A stretch of 13,213 nucleotides of DNA from JBOGFI01 sp050743365 (lineage in GTDB: Bacteria; Actinomycetota; Acidimicrobiia; IMCC26256; JACDBD01), in assembly GCA_050743365.1 (NCBI GenBank), contig JBOGFI010000078.1, forward strand, positions 1-13,213, written 5' to 3'. The notes under the pieces are model-generated. The model was not told where the DNA came from. It made no database searches and saw only the letters and a list, made by a program, of their open reading frames with translations. Of this stretch, positions 1 to 7,068 are shown one piece after another. The translations under genes and the position numbers were made by a program. The number at the start of each line of letters is the position of its first letter. Within the stretch, counting starts at the first letter, position 1.

Positions 1-207
1 GGCGAGCACGGAGTCGCGCAAGGCCGGCGGCGGCGCGAGCGCCTCGGTGGCGCCGATCCAGGCGGCGGCGTTACGCAGGCGGGCGACCTCGTCGGCGACG
101 GCCGGCTCCTGGGCCATGGCCCGCTCGACCACGTCGACCTCGTCGGGTTCGCAGGCGTCGAGCGCGAACGCCCCCAGCAGCTCGTCGATCCCTTCCGGCT
201 GCCTCAC
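1..207 (-). CDS. RskA-like anti-sigma factor, N-terminal part (partial, runs off window)
   Basis: The 69 visible codons start with GTG at 207-205, which overlaps the sigma factor's TGA stop (206-204) in a GTGA junction, so translation is probably coupled. The peptide begins VRQPEGIDELLGAF and continues with ALDACEPDE and, later, APPPALRDSVLA. This is the N-terminal layout of RskA/zinc-finger-type anti-sigma factors, an 'LLGAYALDAL..E' helix followed by 'PPPALR..VL'. Such proteins bind the cognate ECF sigma factor in the cytoplasm with this N-terminal region and usually have a transmembrane helix and an extracytoplasmic C-terminal domain, both outside this window. No HxxxCxxC zinc ligand set is visible; there is a single Cys at residue 19, so a zinc-free RskA type is more likely. 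Position directly downstream of an ECF sigma gene is the strongest support. Confidence 0.75.
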   Translation of the reverse strand, partial: MRQPEGIDELLGAFALDACEPDEVDVVERAMAQEPAVADEVARLRNAAAWIGATEALAPPPALRDSVLA

Positions 208-791
208 GCCGATCTCCCCACTCCCTCGGCTTGCAGGACGTCCGCGACCCGGCGTAGCCCCAGGCGCAGGCGCGACTTCGCGGTGCCTTCGGGGATCCCG
301 AGCACCTCGGCGACCTGGCAGTAGGTCTTGCCCCCGAAGTATGCGAGGTAGATCGCCCGCCGCTGGTCCTCGGGCAGCGTCTCGAGCGCGGCCCGCACCT
401 GTTCGGCGGTCACCAGCGCCGTGGCCATCTCCTCGACGTCGGGGGTGGTCGTCGCTCGGCTTGCTTCCCGCAGGGCGCGGCGGCGCCGAGCCTCCTCGCG
501 GCGGACGTGGTCGACCGCGCGGCGGTGCGCCAGCGTCCCCAGCCACGTGCGCAGCGAGCCCCGGACGGGGTCGAAGGCGCCCGGGCGCTCCCATACGCTC
601 ACGAACACGTCCTGGCTCACGTCCTCGGCCGCGCGGGCGTCGCCGATCACCCGCAGCGCAAGTCCGTACACGAACGACGAGAACTGGTCGTACACCTCGA
701 CCAGCGCGCCCTCGTCACCGGCGACGAGTCGGTCTCGGATCTCGCGCTCCCATGGCGACGGCCGGACATCGCGGACCGCCCCGTCGCGCAC
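204..791 (-). CDS. ECF-family RNA polymerase sigma factor (SigK-like)
   Basis: A 195-residue extracytoplasmic-function sigma factor. Region 2 lies at about residues 28-98 and includes the core-binding/-10 stretch around DARAAEDVSQDVFVSVW (51-67) and the TWLGTLAHRRAVDHVRR helix. Region 4, the -35 recognition helix-turn-helix, is at about 133-188, with LPEDQRRAIYLAYFGGKTY followed by IPEGTAKSRLR. Length is normal for the family. The frame is open far upstream, but I chose the GTG at 791 because GGGAGG (799-804) sits seven bases before it and homology begins only after it; earlier starts would add about 80 low-complexity residues. The anti-sigma gene follows with a 4-bp overlap, so activity is probably held by that partner until an envelope or redox signal releases it. 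The target regulon is unknown; the divergent oxidoreductase gene is one candidate. Confidence 0.9.
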   Translation of the reverse strand: MRDGAVRDVRPSPWEREIRDRLVAGDEGALVEVYDQFSSFVYGLALRVIGDARAAEDVSQDVFVSVWERPGAFDPVRGSLRTWLGTLAHRRAVDHVRREEARRRRALREASRATTTPDVEEMATALVTAEQVRAALETLPEDQRRAIYLAYFGGKTYCQVAEVLGIPEGTAKSRLRLGLRRVADVLQAEGVGRSA

Positions 792-833
792 GACCCTGCC
801 TCCCACGTCGACTGTTCGCAGCGGCCAATCCTT

Positions 834-872
834 CCGGATCACCGGCCTCGGGGCCAGCCCGCGGTGATCCGG
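834..872. repeat. Perfect 11-bp inverted repeat upstream of the sigma gene
   Basis: CCGGATCACCG at 834-844 is exactly complementary to CGGTGATCCGG at 862-872, with 17 bases between. A smaller GGCC/GGCC hairpin (844-847 with 852-855) nests inside. In the sigma-gene transcript this would lie just 5' of the Shine-Dalgarno, so it could be a leader hairpin; as DNA it could be an operator. Function is inferred only from symmetry and position. Confidence 0.6.
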
Positions 873-878
873 CGGGCC

Positions 879-904
879 ACGGGCGGCGAAATACGGGCGG
901 CGAA
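879..904. repeat. Tandem 12-bp direct repeat (14-bp period)
   Basis: ACGGGCGGCGAA occurs at 879-890 and again at 893-904, separated by two bases. Two copies spaced near one helical turn could be binding half-sites for a regulator of the sigma gene, but GC-rich intergenic DNA can produce such repeats by chance. Confidence 0.5.
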
Positions 905-950
905 CGAGCGAAGCGAGTGAGCTCGCCGGAGCGGCGAGCGGCCCGCAGGG

Positions 951-975
951 CGGCGGCCGGGTATCCCGGCCGCCG
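951..975. repeat. Perfect 11-bp inverted repeat with 3-base centre
   Basis: CGGCGGCCGGG (951-961), TAT (962-964) and CCCGGCCGCCG (965-975) form a perfect, very GC-rich dyad. No T-run follows on either strand, and the flanking genes diverge, so a terminator role is unlikely. It may be an operator or a strong RNA hairpin in one of the leaders. Confidence 0.6.
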
Positions 976-1041
976 AGGCAAGCCGACCAATGAAGTAGAC
1001 AGGTACCCTGCCCGCCGAGCGAGCGCGACAAAGGGAGTGAG

Positions 1042-2448
1042 ATGCCCGATCGCTACGACCTCGTGATCGTCGGGATGGGCTCGGGCGGGATGGTGGCAGC
1101 GGAGTTTGCCGCCACCCTCGACCTGAGGGTTGCCGTGGCCGAGCGCGGCCGGGTCGGGGGCGACTGCCTGTGGACCGGTTGCGTGCCGAGCAAGGCGCTG
1201 TTGGCGTCGGGCAAGGTGGCCCACCACATGCGCACCGCCGACGAGTACGGCATCGAGCCGGTCGAGCCCCGGATCGACCGGGGCACGGTCTGGAAGCGCA
1301 TCCGCTCGGTCCAGCAGGAGATCGCGGGCACCGACGACAACCCCGAGCGCTTCGAGAAGATGGGGATCGAGATCGTCTACGGGTCGGCCCGCCTCACCGG
1401 TCGCAACACGGTGCAGGTCGGCGACCGCGAGCTGCAGACCCGCTATGTGCTGCTCTGCTGCGGGAGCCGACCGGCGATCCCGCCCATTCCCGGCCTCGAG
1501 GAGGCCGGCTTCGTGACGAGCGAGAGCCTCTTCGAGCTCGAGGACCCGCCCGCCAGCTTCGTGAACATCGGCGGCGGGCCCATCGCGGTCGAGATGGTGC
1601 AGGGGTTTACCCGGCTCGGCATCCCCGTCACCCTCCTCCAGAAGGGCCCCCGCATCCTGCCCAGGGACGACCCTGCGCTCGTCGACAAGCTGGTCGACAA
1701 GCTCCGCGCCGAGGGCGTCGACCTCCGCTTCGATGTCGAGACCGAGAGAGTCACGGTCGAGAACGGCAAGAAGGTCGTGCACGGCACCCAGGACGGCACC
1801 GCAATGACGTGGGCGGCCGCCGAGCTGCTCGTCGCGGTGGGACGGGTGCCCAACATGGACAACCTGGGGCTCGAGGAGCTCGGGATCAAGACCGAGCGCA
1901 AGGGCATCGTGGTCGACAACCGGGGCCGCACCAACGTCGACACGGTGTACGTCTCGGGTGACCTCGCGGGTCGCTTCCTGTTCACGCACTCGGCCGCCTA
2001 CGAGGGCGTGCGGGCAGTGCGTGACATGTTCTTCCCCGGGAAGGGCAAGGTCACCGCGAGCGTGCCGTGGTGCACGTTCACCGACCCCGAGCTCGCGCAC
2101 GCCGGCCTCACCGAGGCCGAGGCACGCGAGAAGCACGGCGACGACATCGAGGTGTGGCAGCAGGATCTGGTCCACAACGACCGGGCGCGGGCCGACGGCG
2201 CTCCCGAGGGTGCGATCATGATCATCACCGACAAGAAGAAGATCGTCGGGGCGCACATCCTGGCGCCGGCCGCGGGCGAGATGATCCACGAGTTCGCGCT
2301 GGCGATCGAGGAGAGCGTCAAGCTCAACGAGCTGGCGCAGTTCATGCACGTCTACCCGACGGTGTCGACGTCGATCGGGCAGCTCGCCGGCGAGGCCGCC
2401 TTCGAGAAGGCCGAGAAGCTGCGCTGGCTCGTCCGCCGGGGCCGGTAG
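1042..2448 (+). CDS. FAD-dependent pyridine nucleotide-disulfide oxidoreductase (mercuric reductase/Lpd-like)
   Basis: A 468-residue class I flavoprotein disulfide reductase. The FAD-binding GMGSGG is at residues 11-16, the redox-active disulfide at C42 and C47 within GGDCLWTGCVPSK, the NAD(P)-binding GGGPIA near 177-182, the second FAD motif VSGDLAG at 304-310, and the dimerisation domain carries H436-V-Y-P-T. True dihydrolipoamide dehydrogenases usually have HxHPTxSE here; this protein has HVYPTVST, as in the MerA-like branch. It lacks the N-terminal heavy-metal domain and the C-terminal Cys-Cys pair of genuine mercuric reductase, so Hg(II) reduction is not supported. It probably passes electrons from NAD(P)H through FAD and the disulfide to an unknown small disulfide or quinone. 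The start is fixed by AAGGGAG at 1031-1037. The thioesterase gene follows after six bases, suggesting co-transcription. Confidence 0.88.
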   Translation: MPDRYDLVIVGMGSGGMVAAEFAATLDLRVAVAERGRVGGDCLWTGCVPSKALLASGKVAHHMRTADEYGIEPVEPRIDRGTVWKRIRSVQQEIAGTDDNPERFEKMGIEIVYGSARLTGRNTVQVGDRELQTRYVLLCCGSRPAIPPIPGLEEAGFVTSESLFELEDPPASFVNIGGGPIAVEMVQGFTRLGIPVTLLQKGPRILPRDDPALVDKLVDKLRAEGVDLRFDVETERVTVENGKKVVHGTQDGTAMTWAAAELLVAVGRVPNMDNLGLEELGIKTERKGIVVDNRGRTNVDTVYVSGDLAGRFLFTHSAAYEGVRAVRDMFFPGKGKVTASVPWCTFTDPELAHAGLTEAEAREKHGDDIEVWQQDLVHNDRARADGAPEGAIMIITDKKKIVGAHILAPAAGEMIHEFALAIEESVKLNELAQFMHVYPTVSTSIGQLAGEAAFEKAEKLRWLVRRGR

Positions 2449-2454
2449 GCGGCG

Positions 2455-2943
2455 GTGGCTGTCCGGCCGCTCGACAACCGGCGCTGGGGCTTCGAGTCCA
2501 ACTGCTTCGTGTGCGAGCAGCGCAACGAGCGCGGCATGCAGCTGCCGTTCTTCCACGACGACGACGCCGAGCTCGTGTTCGCCGAGTACACGCTGGGCGA
2601 GGAGTTCTCCGGCGCTCCGACCTACGTGCACGGAGGGGTCACGCTGGCGGTGCTCGACGAGGCGATGGCCTGGGCCGCGATCGCGGTGGGCGGGAAGTTC
2701 GCGGTGACGCAGGAGATCAGCGCGACCTTCGGGTATCCCGTCCGCGTCGGCCGGCGCTACCGGGTGGAGGCGCGCCTCATCTCGCAGACGGGCGAGCACT
2801 TCGAGGCCGAGTCCGCGGTGCTCGACGCGAAGAGCCGACCGTGCGTGCAGGCCCGGTGCTCCCTCGTGGTCCTGTGGGCCGCCAAGGCGGTCGATGCGCT
2901 GGGAACCGAGGCGACTGGAGACGACGCGCGCTACGTGCGCTGA
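2455..2943 (+). CDS. PaaI-type hotdog-fold thioesterase
   Basis: A 162-residue single-domain hotdog protein. After a short N-terminus containing CFVC (residues 17-20), as in many 'CFxCG' thioesterase-superfamily proteins, the active-site segment is YVHGGVTLAVLDEAMAW: HGG at 59-61 and D68-E69 about eight residues on, as in the 4HBT/PaaI family. These enzymes hydrolyse acyl-CoA thioesters in the cytoplasm; the acyl group cannot be told from sequence. The GTG start at 2455 is six bases after the oxidoreductase stop and has only weak ribosome-binding potential, so translation is probably coupled. The next in-frame ATG (residue 28) would remove the conserved CFVC segment. The gene ends four bases before the end of the convergent DegV gene. 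Confidence 0.82.
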   Translation: MAVRPLDNRRWGFESNCFVCEQRNERGMQLPFFHDDDAELVFAEYTLGEEFSGAPTYVHGGVTLAVLDEAMAWAAIAVGGKFAVTQEISATFGYPVRVGRRYRVEARLISQTGEHFEAESAVLDAKSRPCVQARCSLVVLWAAKAVDALGTEATGDDARYVR

Positions 2944-2947
2944 CGTC

Positions 2948-3778
2948 CTACCGGTCGATCCCGAAGAAGCACGCGCCCACCGTTCCGGGACCGGTGTGGG
3001 CGCCGACCGAGGGGCCGATCTCGTAGCGGACGAGCTCGGCAACCTCGGGCACCTCTCGTAACCGGTCCTCGTAGGCCCGGGCGAGCTCCGGGGCCACTGC
3101 GTCGCCCACGCCGACGCGTTGCGGTCGCCCGGCGGCCGTCGCGCGGACGTAGTCGGTCATCGCCTCGACGGCGGCGTCGGCGTCGTGCACCTGCGCCACC
3201 GGTTTCATCTGCCCGCCGGCGAGGGCGAGCACGGGGAGGCCTCCCCCTTCGACGGCGTCCTCGGCGAGACGCCCACCCCGCCGGGCGAGATCGAGCGCGC
3301 CGACGATGAACACGTTCCCGACCTCGTCGGCCACGTTCCGCGCCTCGTCGGCGGCCCGGACCAGATCTGCGCCCGCCGCAAGCACCTCACCGGCGGCCCA
3401 CACGCAGCACGCCACCGCGAACGACGCCGTGCCGGTGTCGACGACCTCGACCGGGACGGGGCTCGCACCCACCGCCAGCTTCACCGCGTTCACGGTCGCC
3501 GACGTGTTCGAGCCGATGTGGACCGAGAGGATCTCGGTCGCGCCGGCGGCAGCCGCCGCCTCGTACACGCCGATGACGTCGCCGGGTGATGGCGCCGCCG
3601 TCGACACCTCGGCCCCGGCGGCGAGACGCGCGTAGAACTCGGCGGAGGGGAGGTTCACGCCCTCCTGGTAGGGCTCGCCGTCCACGACCACGGTGAGCGG
3701 CACGACCCGAACGTCGTAGCGGTCTCGCAGCTCGGGCGGCAGCTGCGCGTTCGAGTCGGTGACGAGGGCGATCGTCAT
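2948..3778 (-). CDS. DegV family fatty-acid-binding protein (FakB-like)
   Basis: A 276-residue DegV protein, the usual length. It starts MTIALVTDSNAQLP, the characteristic 'I.TDSt.dLp' opening. STAAPSP at 59-65 matches the fatty-acid-contacting TSQPSP segment, SVHIGSNTSAT (85-95) matches the 'i.iSs.lSGTyqsA' segment, and ARRGGRL matches the conserved 'LkkGGRi' stretch. In Firmicutes, DegV proteins (FakB) hold a fatty acid while the kinase FakA phosphorylates it to acyl-phosphate. The ATG at 3778 overlaps the plsY TGA in an ATGA junction. PlsY consumes acyl-phosphate, so this pairing supports a FakB-like role supplying the acyltransferase. No FakA gene is visible here, so the kinase would be elsewhere or the protein may act differently. 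A longer upstream open frame is just the plsY antisense-frame extension. Confidence 0.9.
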   Translation of the reverse strand: MTIALVTDSNAQLPPELRDRYDVRVVPLTVVVDGEPYQEGVNLPSAEFYARLAAGAEVSTAAPSPGDVIGVYEAAAAAGATEILSVHIGSNTSATVNAVKLAVGASPVPVEVVDTGTASFAVACCVWAAGEVLAAGADLVRAADEARNVADEVGNVFIVGALDLARRGGRLAEDAVEGGGLPVLALAGGQMKPVAQVHDADAAVEAMTDYVRATAAGRPQRVGVGDAVAPELARAYEDRLREVPEVAELVRYEIGPSVGAHTGPGTVGACFFGIDR

Positions 3779-4374
3779 GCCCGTGCCGCGACGCGGAACT
3801 TCCAAACGATCATGGCCGACCCGACCGTCGCGAACGCGACGAGGCCCCACGCAGGATCCGGGCCCCAGAGGTTGGGCAGGTCGGCGAGCCACCATACGAG
3901 CGCGGAGCCGACCCAGATCAGGCAGGCCGCCTGCGTCGTGATGTCGGCGCGCCGTGACCGCAGCGCGCTGGCGCCGGCGACCGCGAGGTCGATGGGGAAG
4001 TACGCGGGGAAGACTGCGAGGCAGGCGCCAGCCGACGTGGCCACGCCCTTGCCTCCCCGGAAGCGGCTCCACACCGGGAAGATGTGCCCGCCGATGGCGG
4101 CGGTGGCCGCCATGTACGCGCCGCCGTCGCCGCCGATCGCCCACCCCGCGAGGCCGGCGGCGGTGCCCTTGGCCAGGTCGAGAGCGAGCACCGCCAGGCC
4201 CCAGGTCGCTCCGAGCACCTTGATGGCGTTGGCGGCGCCGGGGTTGCCGGTGCCTGCGGTGCGGATGTCGACGCGGCCACGGGTGGCGAGACGGGTCACG
4301 ACGGCGGCCGACGGGACCGTGCCGAGCAGGTACCCGATCGCGGCGCCGGCGAGGACCTGCCCCAGGTCAGCCAT
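3775..4374 (-). CDS. plsY: Acyl-phosphate:glycerol-3-phosphate acyltransferase PlsY
   Basis: A 199-residue integral membrane protein with the three PlsY motifs in order: GTVPSA at 18-23, GTGNPGAAN at 41-49, and GHIFPVWSRFRGGKGVAT at 96-113, separated by hydrophobic membrane segments. PlsY transfers the acyl group from acyl-phosphate to the sn-1 position of glycerol-3-phosphate, the first step of phospholipid synthesis in most bacteria. Length is typical. The ATG at 4374 follows closely after TAGTCT (4381-4386 on the minus strand), a plausible -10 that would place the transcript start at or next to the ATG, a leaderless arrangement common in actinobacteria. The 3' end overlaps the DegV gene by four bases, giving a two-gene lipid operon. 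Confidence 0.95.
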   Translation of the reverse strand: MADLGQVLAGAAIGYLLGTVPSAAVVTRLATRGRVDIRTAGTGNPGAANAIKVLGATWGLAVLALDLAKGTAAGLAGWAIGGDGGAYMAATAAIGGHIFPVWSRFRGGKGVATSAGACLAVFPAYFPIDLAVAGASALRSRRADITTQAACLIWVGSALVWWLADLPNLWGPDPAWGLVAFATVGSAMIVWKFRVAARA

Positions 4375-4380
4375 CGCCAG

Positions 4381-4386
4381 AGACTA
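4381..4386 (-). promoter_or_regulatory. Possible -10 element for a leaderless plsY transcript
   Basis: TAGTCT on the minus strand fits TAnnnT and ends six bases before the plsY ATG. No good -35 hexamer is seen 17 bases upstream and no Shine-Dalgarno lies between it and the ATG. This is suggestive only. Confidence 0.3.
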
Positions 4387-4408
4387 CGCAGCCGACCGAC
4401 CGGCGGGG

Positions 4409-4427
4409 CGAGCCGCGTGACGGCTCG
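4409..4427 (-). terminator. Terminator-like hairpin between the MFS gene and plsY
   Basis: On the minus strand CGAGCCG, a five-base loop TCACG and CGGCTCG form a perfect 7-bp stem seven bases past the MFS stop codon. No U-tract follows, so intrinsic termination would be weak. Position at the end of the five-gene operon and before plsY is what favours a terminator. Confidence 0.35.
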
Positions 4428-4433
4428 GCCAGG

Positions 4434-5711
4434 TCAGCGGTGACCGGCCACGGACCCGATGTGACCGGCGCCCACGGGAACTGGTCGCGCTTCGACCATG
4501 CGGGCCGCGACCACGGCGCCCGACACCGCGGTCAAGACGGACACGCAGAGGATGGCGGCGTCGGCGTCGACAAGGTCGGTCACGGCGCCGACGAGCAGGC
4601 CGCCGACCGCGTAGCCCAGGTCGCGCCAGAGCCGGTACACGCCCACTGCCGATGCCCGCCGGCTCGGGTGCGCGTGATCGCTGACCGCAGCGATCAGCGT
4701 GGGGTACACGAGCGCGGTGCCGAGGCCCATCGCCAGCGACGCCATCGCCCAACCACCGAACGTCGATACGGCCACGAACCCGGCGATGGCGGCCGCCTGG
4801 ACCCACAGCCCCACGACGATCAGCGGCTTGCGCCCGACGCGGTCGGACCACGCTCCCGTGGCCAGCTGCCCGATGCCCCACGACGCCGGATACAGCGCGG
4901 CCACGACACCGATGCGCCCCACCGACAGGCCCTGACCGGCGAGGAAGAGCGGGAGCAGGCCCCAGGCCATGGCGTCGTTGAGGTTGTTGACCAGCCCCGC
5001 CTGCGAGGCAGCCGACAGCGACGGGTCTCGCAGGCTGGTGTCGGTCACGATCGTTCGGAACGACGGGGCCGGGGTCGGGTCGTCCCGCTGGCGGGCCTCC
5101 TCGTCGGCGTACCCGCGGGTCTCCCGTACGAGGCCGACCGACAGGACGAGGCCGATGACGGCGATGCCGAGCCCGAGCACGAACGGCGCCGGCCGGGGGC
5201 CGTGGGCAGCGGCCAGCACGCCGGTGACGGCGGCCGCGATCGCGACCGCCCCGTAACCCGCTGCCTCGTTGAGCCCGAGCGCGAGGCCACGCCGGCGGGG
5301 CCCGGCGAGGTCGATCTTCATGATCACGGTGGTGGACCACGCCAGTCCCTGGTTGAGACCCAACAGGGCGTTGGCCGCCACGACCCAGCCCCAGCTGGGC
5401 GCCCAGATGATGATGGGCGTGACGGGGAGCGCCGCGACCCACCCCGCCACCAGCACTCGTTTGCGCCCGACCCGGTCGGACAGATGGCCGGCGAGCAGGT
5501 TGGCGCCCGCCTTGGTGAGCCCGAAGGCGACGAGGAACGACAGCGCGGCCGACGTCGAGGTGATGCCGAAGTCGTCTTCGGCGAGCAGCGGCAGCACGGT
5601 CCGCTCGATGCCGACCATGGCGCCGACAAAGGCGTTGACCGCGACGAGGAGCGAGAACTGACGCCAGTTGGCGGCCAGCCCGAGCTGGGGACGAGCGGCC
5701 GCTCCGGTCAC
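4434..5711 (-). CDS. MFS transporter, likely 12 transmembrane segments
   Basis: A 425-residue major facilitator protein. It has two copies of the cytoplasmic A-motif, GHLSDRVGRKRV at about 75-86 and GAWSDRVGRKPL at about 286-297, in the two six-helix halves, separated by a central hydrophilic loop (about 197-225, rich in R, D and E). These drug/metabolite-type MFS carriers use the proton gradient, usually for export. Sequence does not reveal the substrate. The GTG at 5711 overlaps the upstream gene's TGA (5710-5708) as GTGA, so I prefer it; an in-frame GTG at 5741 would add ten residues. As the last gene of the operon starting with the ArsR-rhodanese regulator, it may export a product of the upstream methyltransferase or persulfide enzyme. 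That link is inference from context. Confidence 0.88.
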   Translation of the reverse strand: MTGAAARPQLGLAANWRQFSLLVAVNAFVGAMVGIERTVLPLLAEDDFGITSTSAALSFLVAFGLTKAGANLLAGHLSDRVGRKRVLVAGWVAALPVTPIIIWAPSWGWVVAANALLGLNQGLAWSTTVIMKIDLAGPRRRGLALGLNEAAGYGAVAIAAAVTGVLAAAHGPRPAPFVLGLGIAVIGLVLSVGLVRETRGYADEEARQRDDPTPAPSFRTIVTDTSLRDPSLSAASQAGLVNNLNDAMAWGLLPLFLAGQGLSVGRIGVVAALYPASWGIGQLATGAWSDRVGRKPLIVVGLWVQAAAIAGFVAVSTFGGWAMASLAMGLGTALVYPTLIAAVSDHAHPSRRASAVGVYRLWRDLGYAVGGLLVGAVTDLVDADAAILCVSVLTAVSGAVVAARMVEARPVPVGAGHIGSVAGHR

Positions 5712-7066
5712 CTGTCGAAGGGGAGCCCGGCGGCCTCCCACGCCCCGGTGCCGCCGGCGAGGTTCGCGACCGCGATGCCACGTCGCTCGAGCAGGCTGGC
5801 GGCGGTGGCAGAACGCTCGCCGTGGCCGCAGAACGTGATCACGGCGGGCGCTTCGGGAGTCCGTCCGGCGACGATCTCACCCAGCTCGACGTGGAGGGCG
5901 TCGCGGATCCGGAGGGAGGCGAGCTCCGAGCGCTGACGTACGTCGAGGAGCATCGCTTCGCCGGTGAGGGCGCGCCGGTGCGCCTCTGGCGGGTCGACCT
6001 CCTCGACGGCGTCGACGGGCAGTTCGGCGGCTCGCCACGCCTCGATCCCGCCGTCGAGCCAGCCGACGACCGCGTCGTAGCCGATGCGACGGGCGAGGTC
6101 GAGGGCGTCGGCGCGTCGTTGCTCGTCGACCAGGAGCACGACCGGTGCCCCGAACGGGACCGCCCAGCCGAGCCACGACGCGAACGCGGGCCGCAGCTCG
6201 ATCGAGATCGCGCCGCGGGGATGGCCGGCCGCCCAGTCGCGGACCGAGCGGGCATCGACCAACCAGGCGCCCTCGCGAACGAGGTTGGCCACCTCTCCCG
6301 GCGCGAGCGTGGCCGGCTCGGGGAGATCGCGTCGCAGGGCGGGCCCGCGCCGGTTCAGACCCGGGAGGTGCCGGTAGTACGTGGGAAAGGTGCCGAAGCC
6401 GGCCACCAACGCCCGCACGAACGCGTCCTCGTCGTCCAGCTGGAGCAGCGGGTTCGTCCGGCGCTCGCTGCCGATGGTCGGATCGGTCACAGAGGTCGAG
6501 GCCGCCAGGCAGAACGAGCCCGCCCCGTGCGTGGGGTGCAGCGCGGTGGTGTCGGGCAGCGCCGCGAGGCGGCGGAGGCTGCGGAACTGCGCCCGGGCCA
6601 GCTCCTCGGTGCGGTCTTCGCCGAGCAGGTCGGTGCGGGCGGCGCCGCCGACGATGAGCGATCCCCCGCTGAACACCGCCACCGGCTGGTCGCCGGCCAG
6701 CAAGGTGTAGGCGAGGTGCTCGGGCGTGTGCCCGGGGGTCGCGATCGCCTCGAGCATGACATCGCCCCATTCGATGCGCTCCCCGTCGACGACGCGCCGG
6801 TGCGGGTAGCGCGGCTCGGCCTCGCGAGGCACAACGACCTCCGCACCGGTGGCCGCGGCCAGCTCGGGACTCCCGCTCACGTAGTCGGCGTGGACGTGGG
6901 TGTCGATCGTGGCGACGATCCGGACGCCGATGCGATCGGCGAGCGAGAGGTGGGCGTCGACGTCGCGCGGGGGGTCGACGACGACGGCGACGCCGTTCGA
7001 CTCGACCAGATGCGAGGTGTTCGAGAGCGCCTCGTCCGGGAGCCGGTGCACCTTGGCTGTGGGCAT
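5708..7066 (-). CDS. Metallo-beta-lactamase fold protein fused to two rhodanese domains (persulfide dioxygenase/sulfurtransferase type)
   Basis: A 452-residue three-domain protein. The N-terminal MBL domain (about 1-250) carries THVHADYVSG (H57, H59, D61), PGHTPEH (H113) and HPTHGAGSFC (about 177-186), the pattern of ETHE1/CstB-like persulfide dioxygenases with C-terminal rhodaneses. Two positions differ from ETHE1: the last His of HxHxDH is Tyr62, and the FTGD segment carrying the iron-binding Asp reads FSGG (132-135). The first rhodanese domain (about 260-350) has no Cys in its loop and is probably structural. The second (about 365-452) has C413 in CGHGERS and looks catalytic. Expected chemistry is oxidation of persulfide to sulfite and/or sulfur transfer, in the cytoplasm. 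The ATG at 7066 is two bases after the SRPBCC stop. The general class is secure; the exact reaction is not. Confidence 0.87.
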   Translation of the reverse strand: MPTAKVHRLPDEALSNTSHLVESNGVAVVVDPPRDVDAHLSLADRIGVRIVATIDTHVHADYVSGSPELAAATGAEVVVPREAEPRYPHRRVVDGERIEWGDVMLEAIATPGHTPEHLAYTLLAGDQPVAVFSGGSLIVGGAARTDLLGEDRTEELARAQFRSLRRLAALPDTTALHPTHGAGSFCLAASTSVTDPTIGSERRTNPLLQLDDEDAFVRALVAGFGTFPTYYRHLPGLNRRGPALRRDLPEPATLAPGEVANLVREGAWLVDARSVRDWAAGHPRGAISIELRPAFASWLGWAVPFGAPVVLLVDEQRRADALDLARRIGYDAVVGWLDGGIEAWRAAELPVDAVEEVDPPEAHRRALTGEAMLLDVRQRSELASLRIRDALHVELGEIVAGRTPEAPAVITFCGHGERSATAASLLERRGIAVANLAGGTGAWEAAGLPFDR

Positions 7067-7068
7067 GC

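Larger units (their letters stand above)
792..1041. promoter_or_regulatory. Divergent intergenic region between the sigma factor and oxidoreductase genes
   Basis: A 250-bp non-coding stretch separating two divergent genes, so it must hold promoters for both. It contains a perfect 11-bp inverted repeat at 834-872, a 12-bp tandem direct repeat at 879-904, a GAGCGAAGCGAG-type motif near 905-921, and a second perfect inverted repeat at 951-975. Good Shine-Dalgarno sequences are present at both ends: GGGAGG at 799-804 for the sigma gene and AAGGGAG at 1031-1037 for the oxidoreductase. A possible -10 hexamer TACCCT lies at 1004-1009 on the plus strand, without a convincing -35. I could not identify a clear ECF-type promoter pair. 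Open frames crossing this stretch have no recognisable homology. Confidence 0.6.

Noticed and set aside
204..1031. Longer sigma factor starting at 1031
   Set aside because: The extra 80 residues have no sigma homology and would cover the divergent promoter region; a good Shine-Dalgarno precedes the GTG at 791.
1042..2448. True mercuric reductase (merA) or dihydrolipoamide dehydrogenase (lpdA)
   Set aside because: No NmerA domain and no C-terminal Cys-Cys for mercury; no HxHPTxSE motif and no 2-oxoacid dehydrogenase neighbours for Lpd.
715..3042. Minus-strand open frame of 775 codons opposite the oxidoreductase and thioesterase genes
   Set aside because: It lies antisense to two clear plus-strand genes and shows no domain signature; low-complexity His/Asp/Leu/Arg composition marks it as a shadow.
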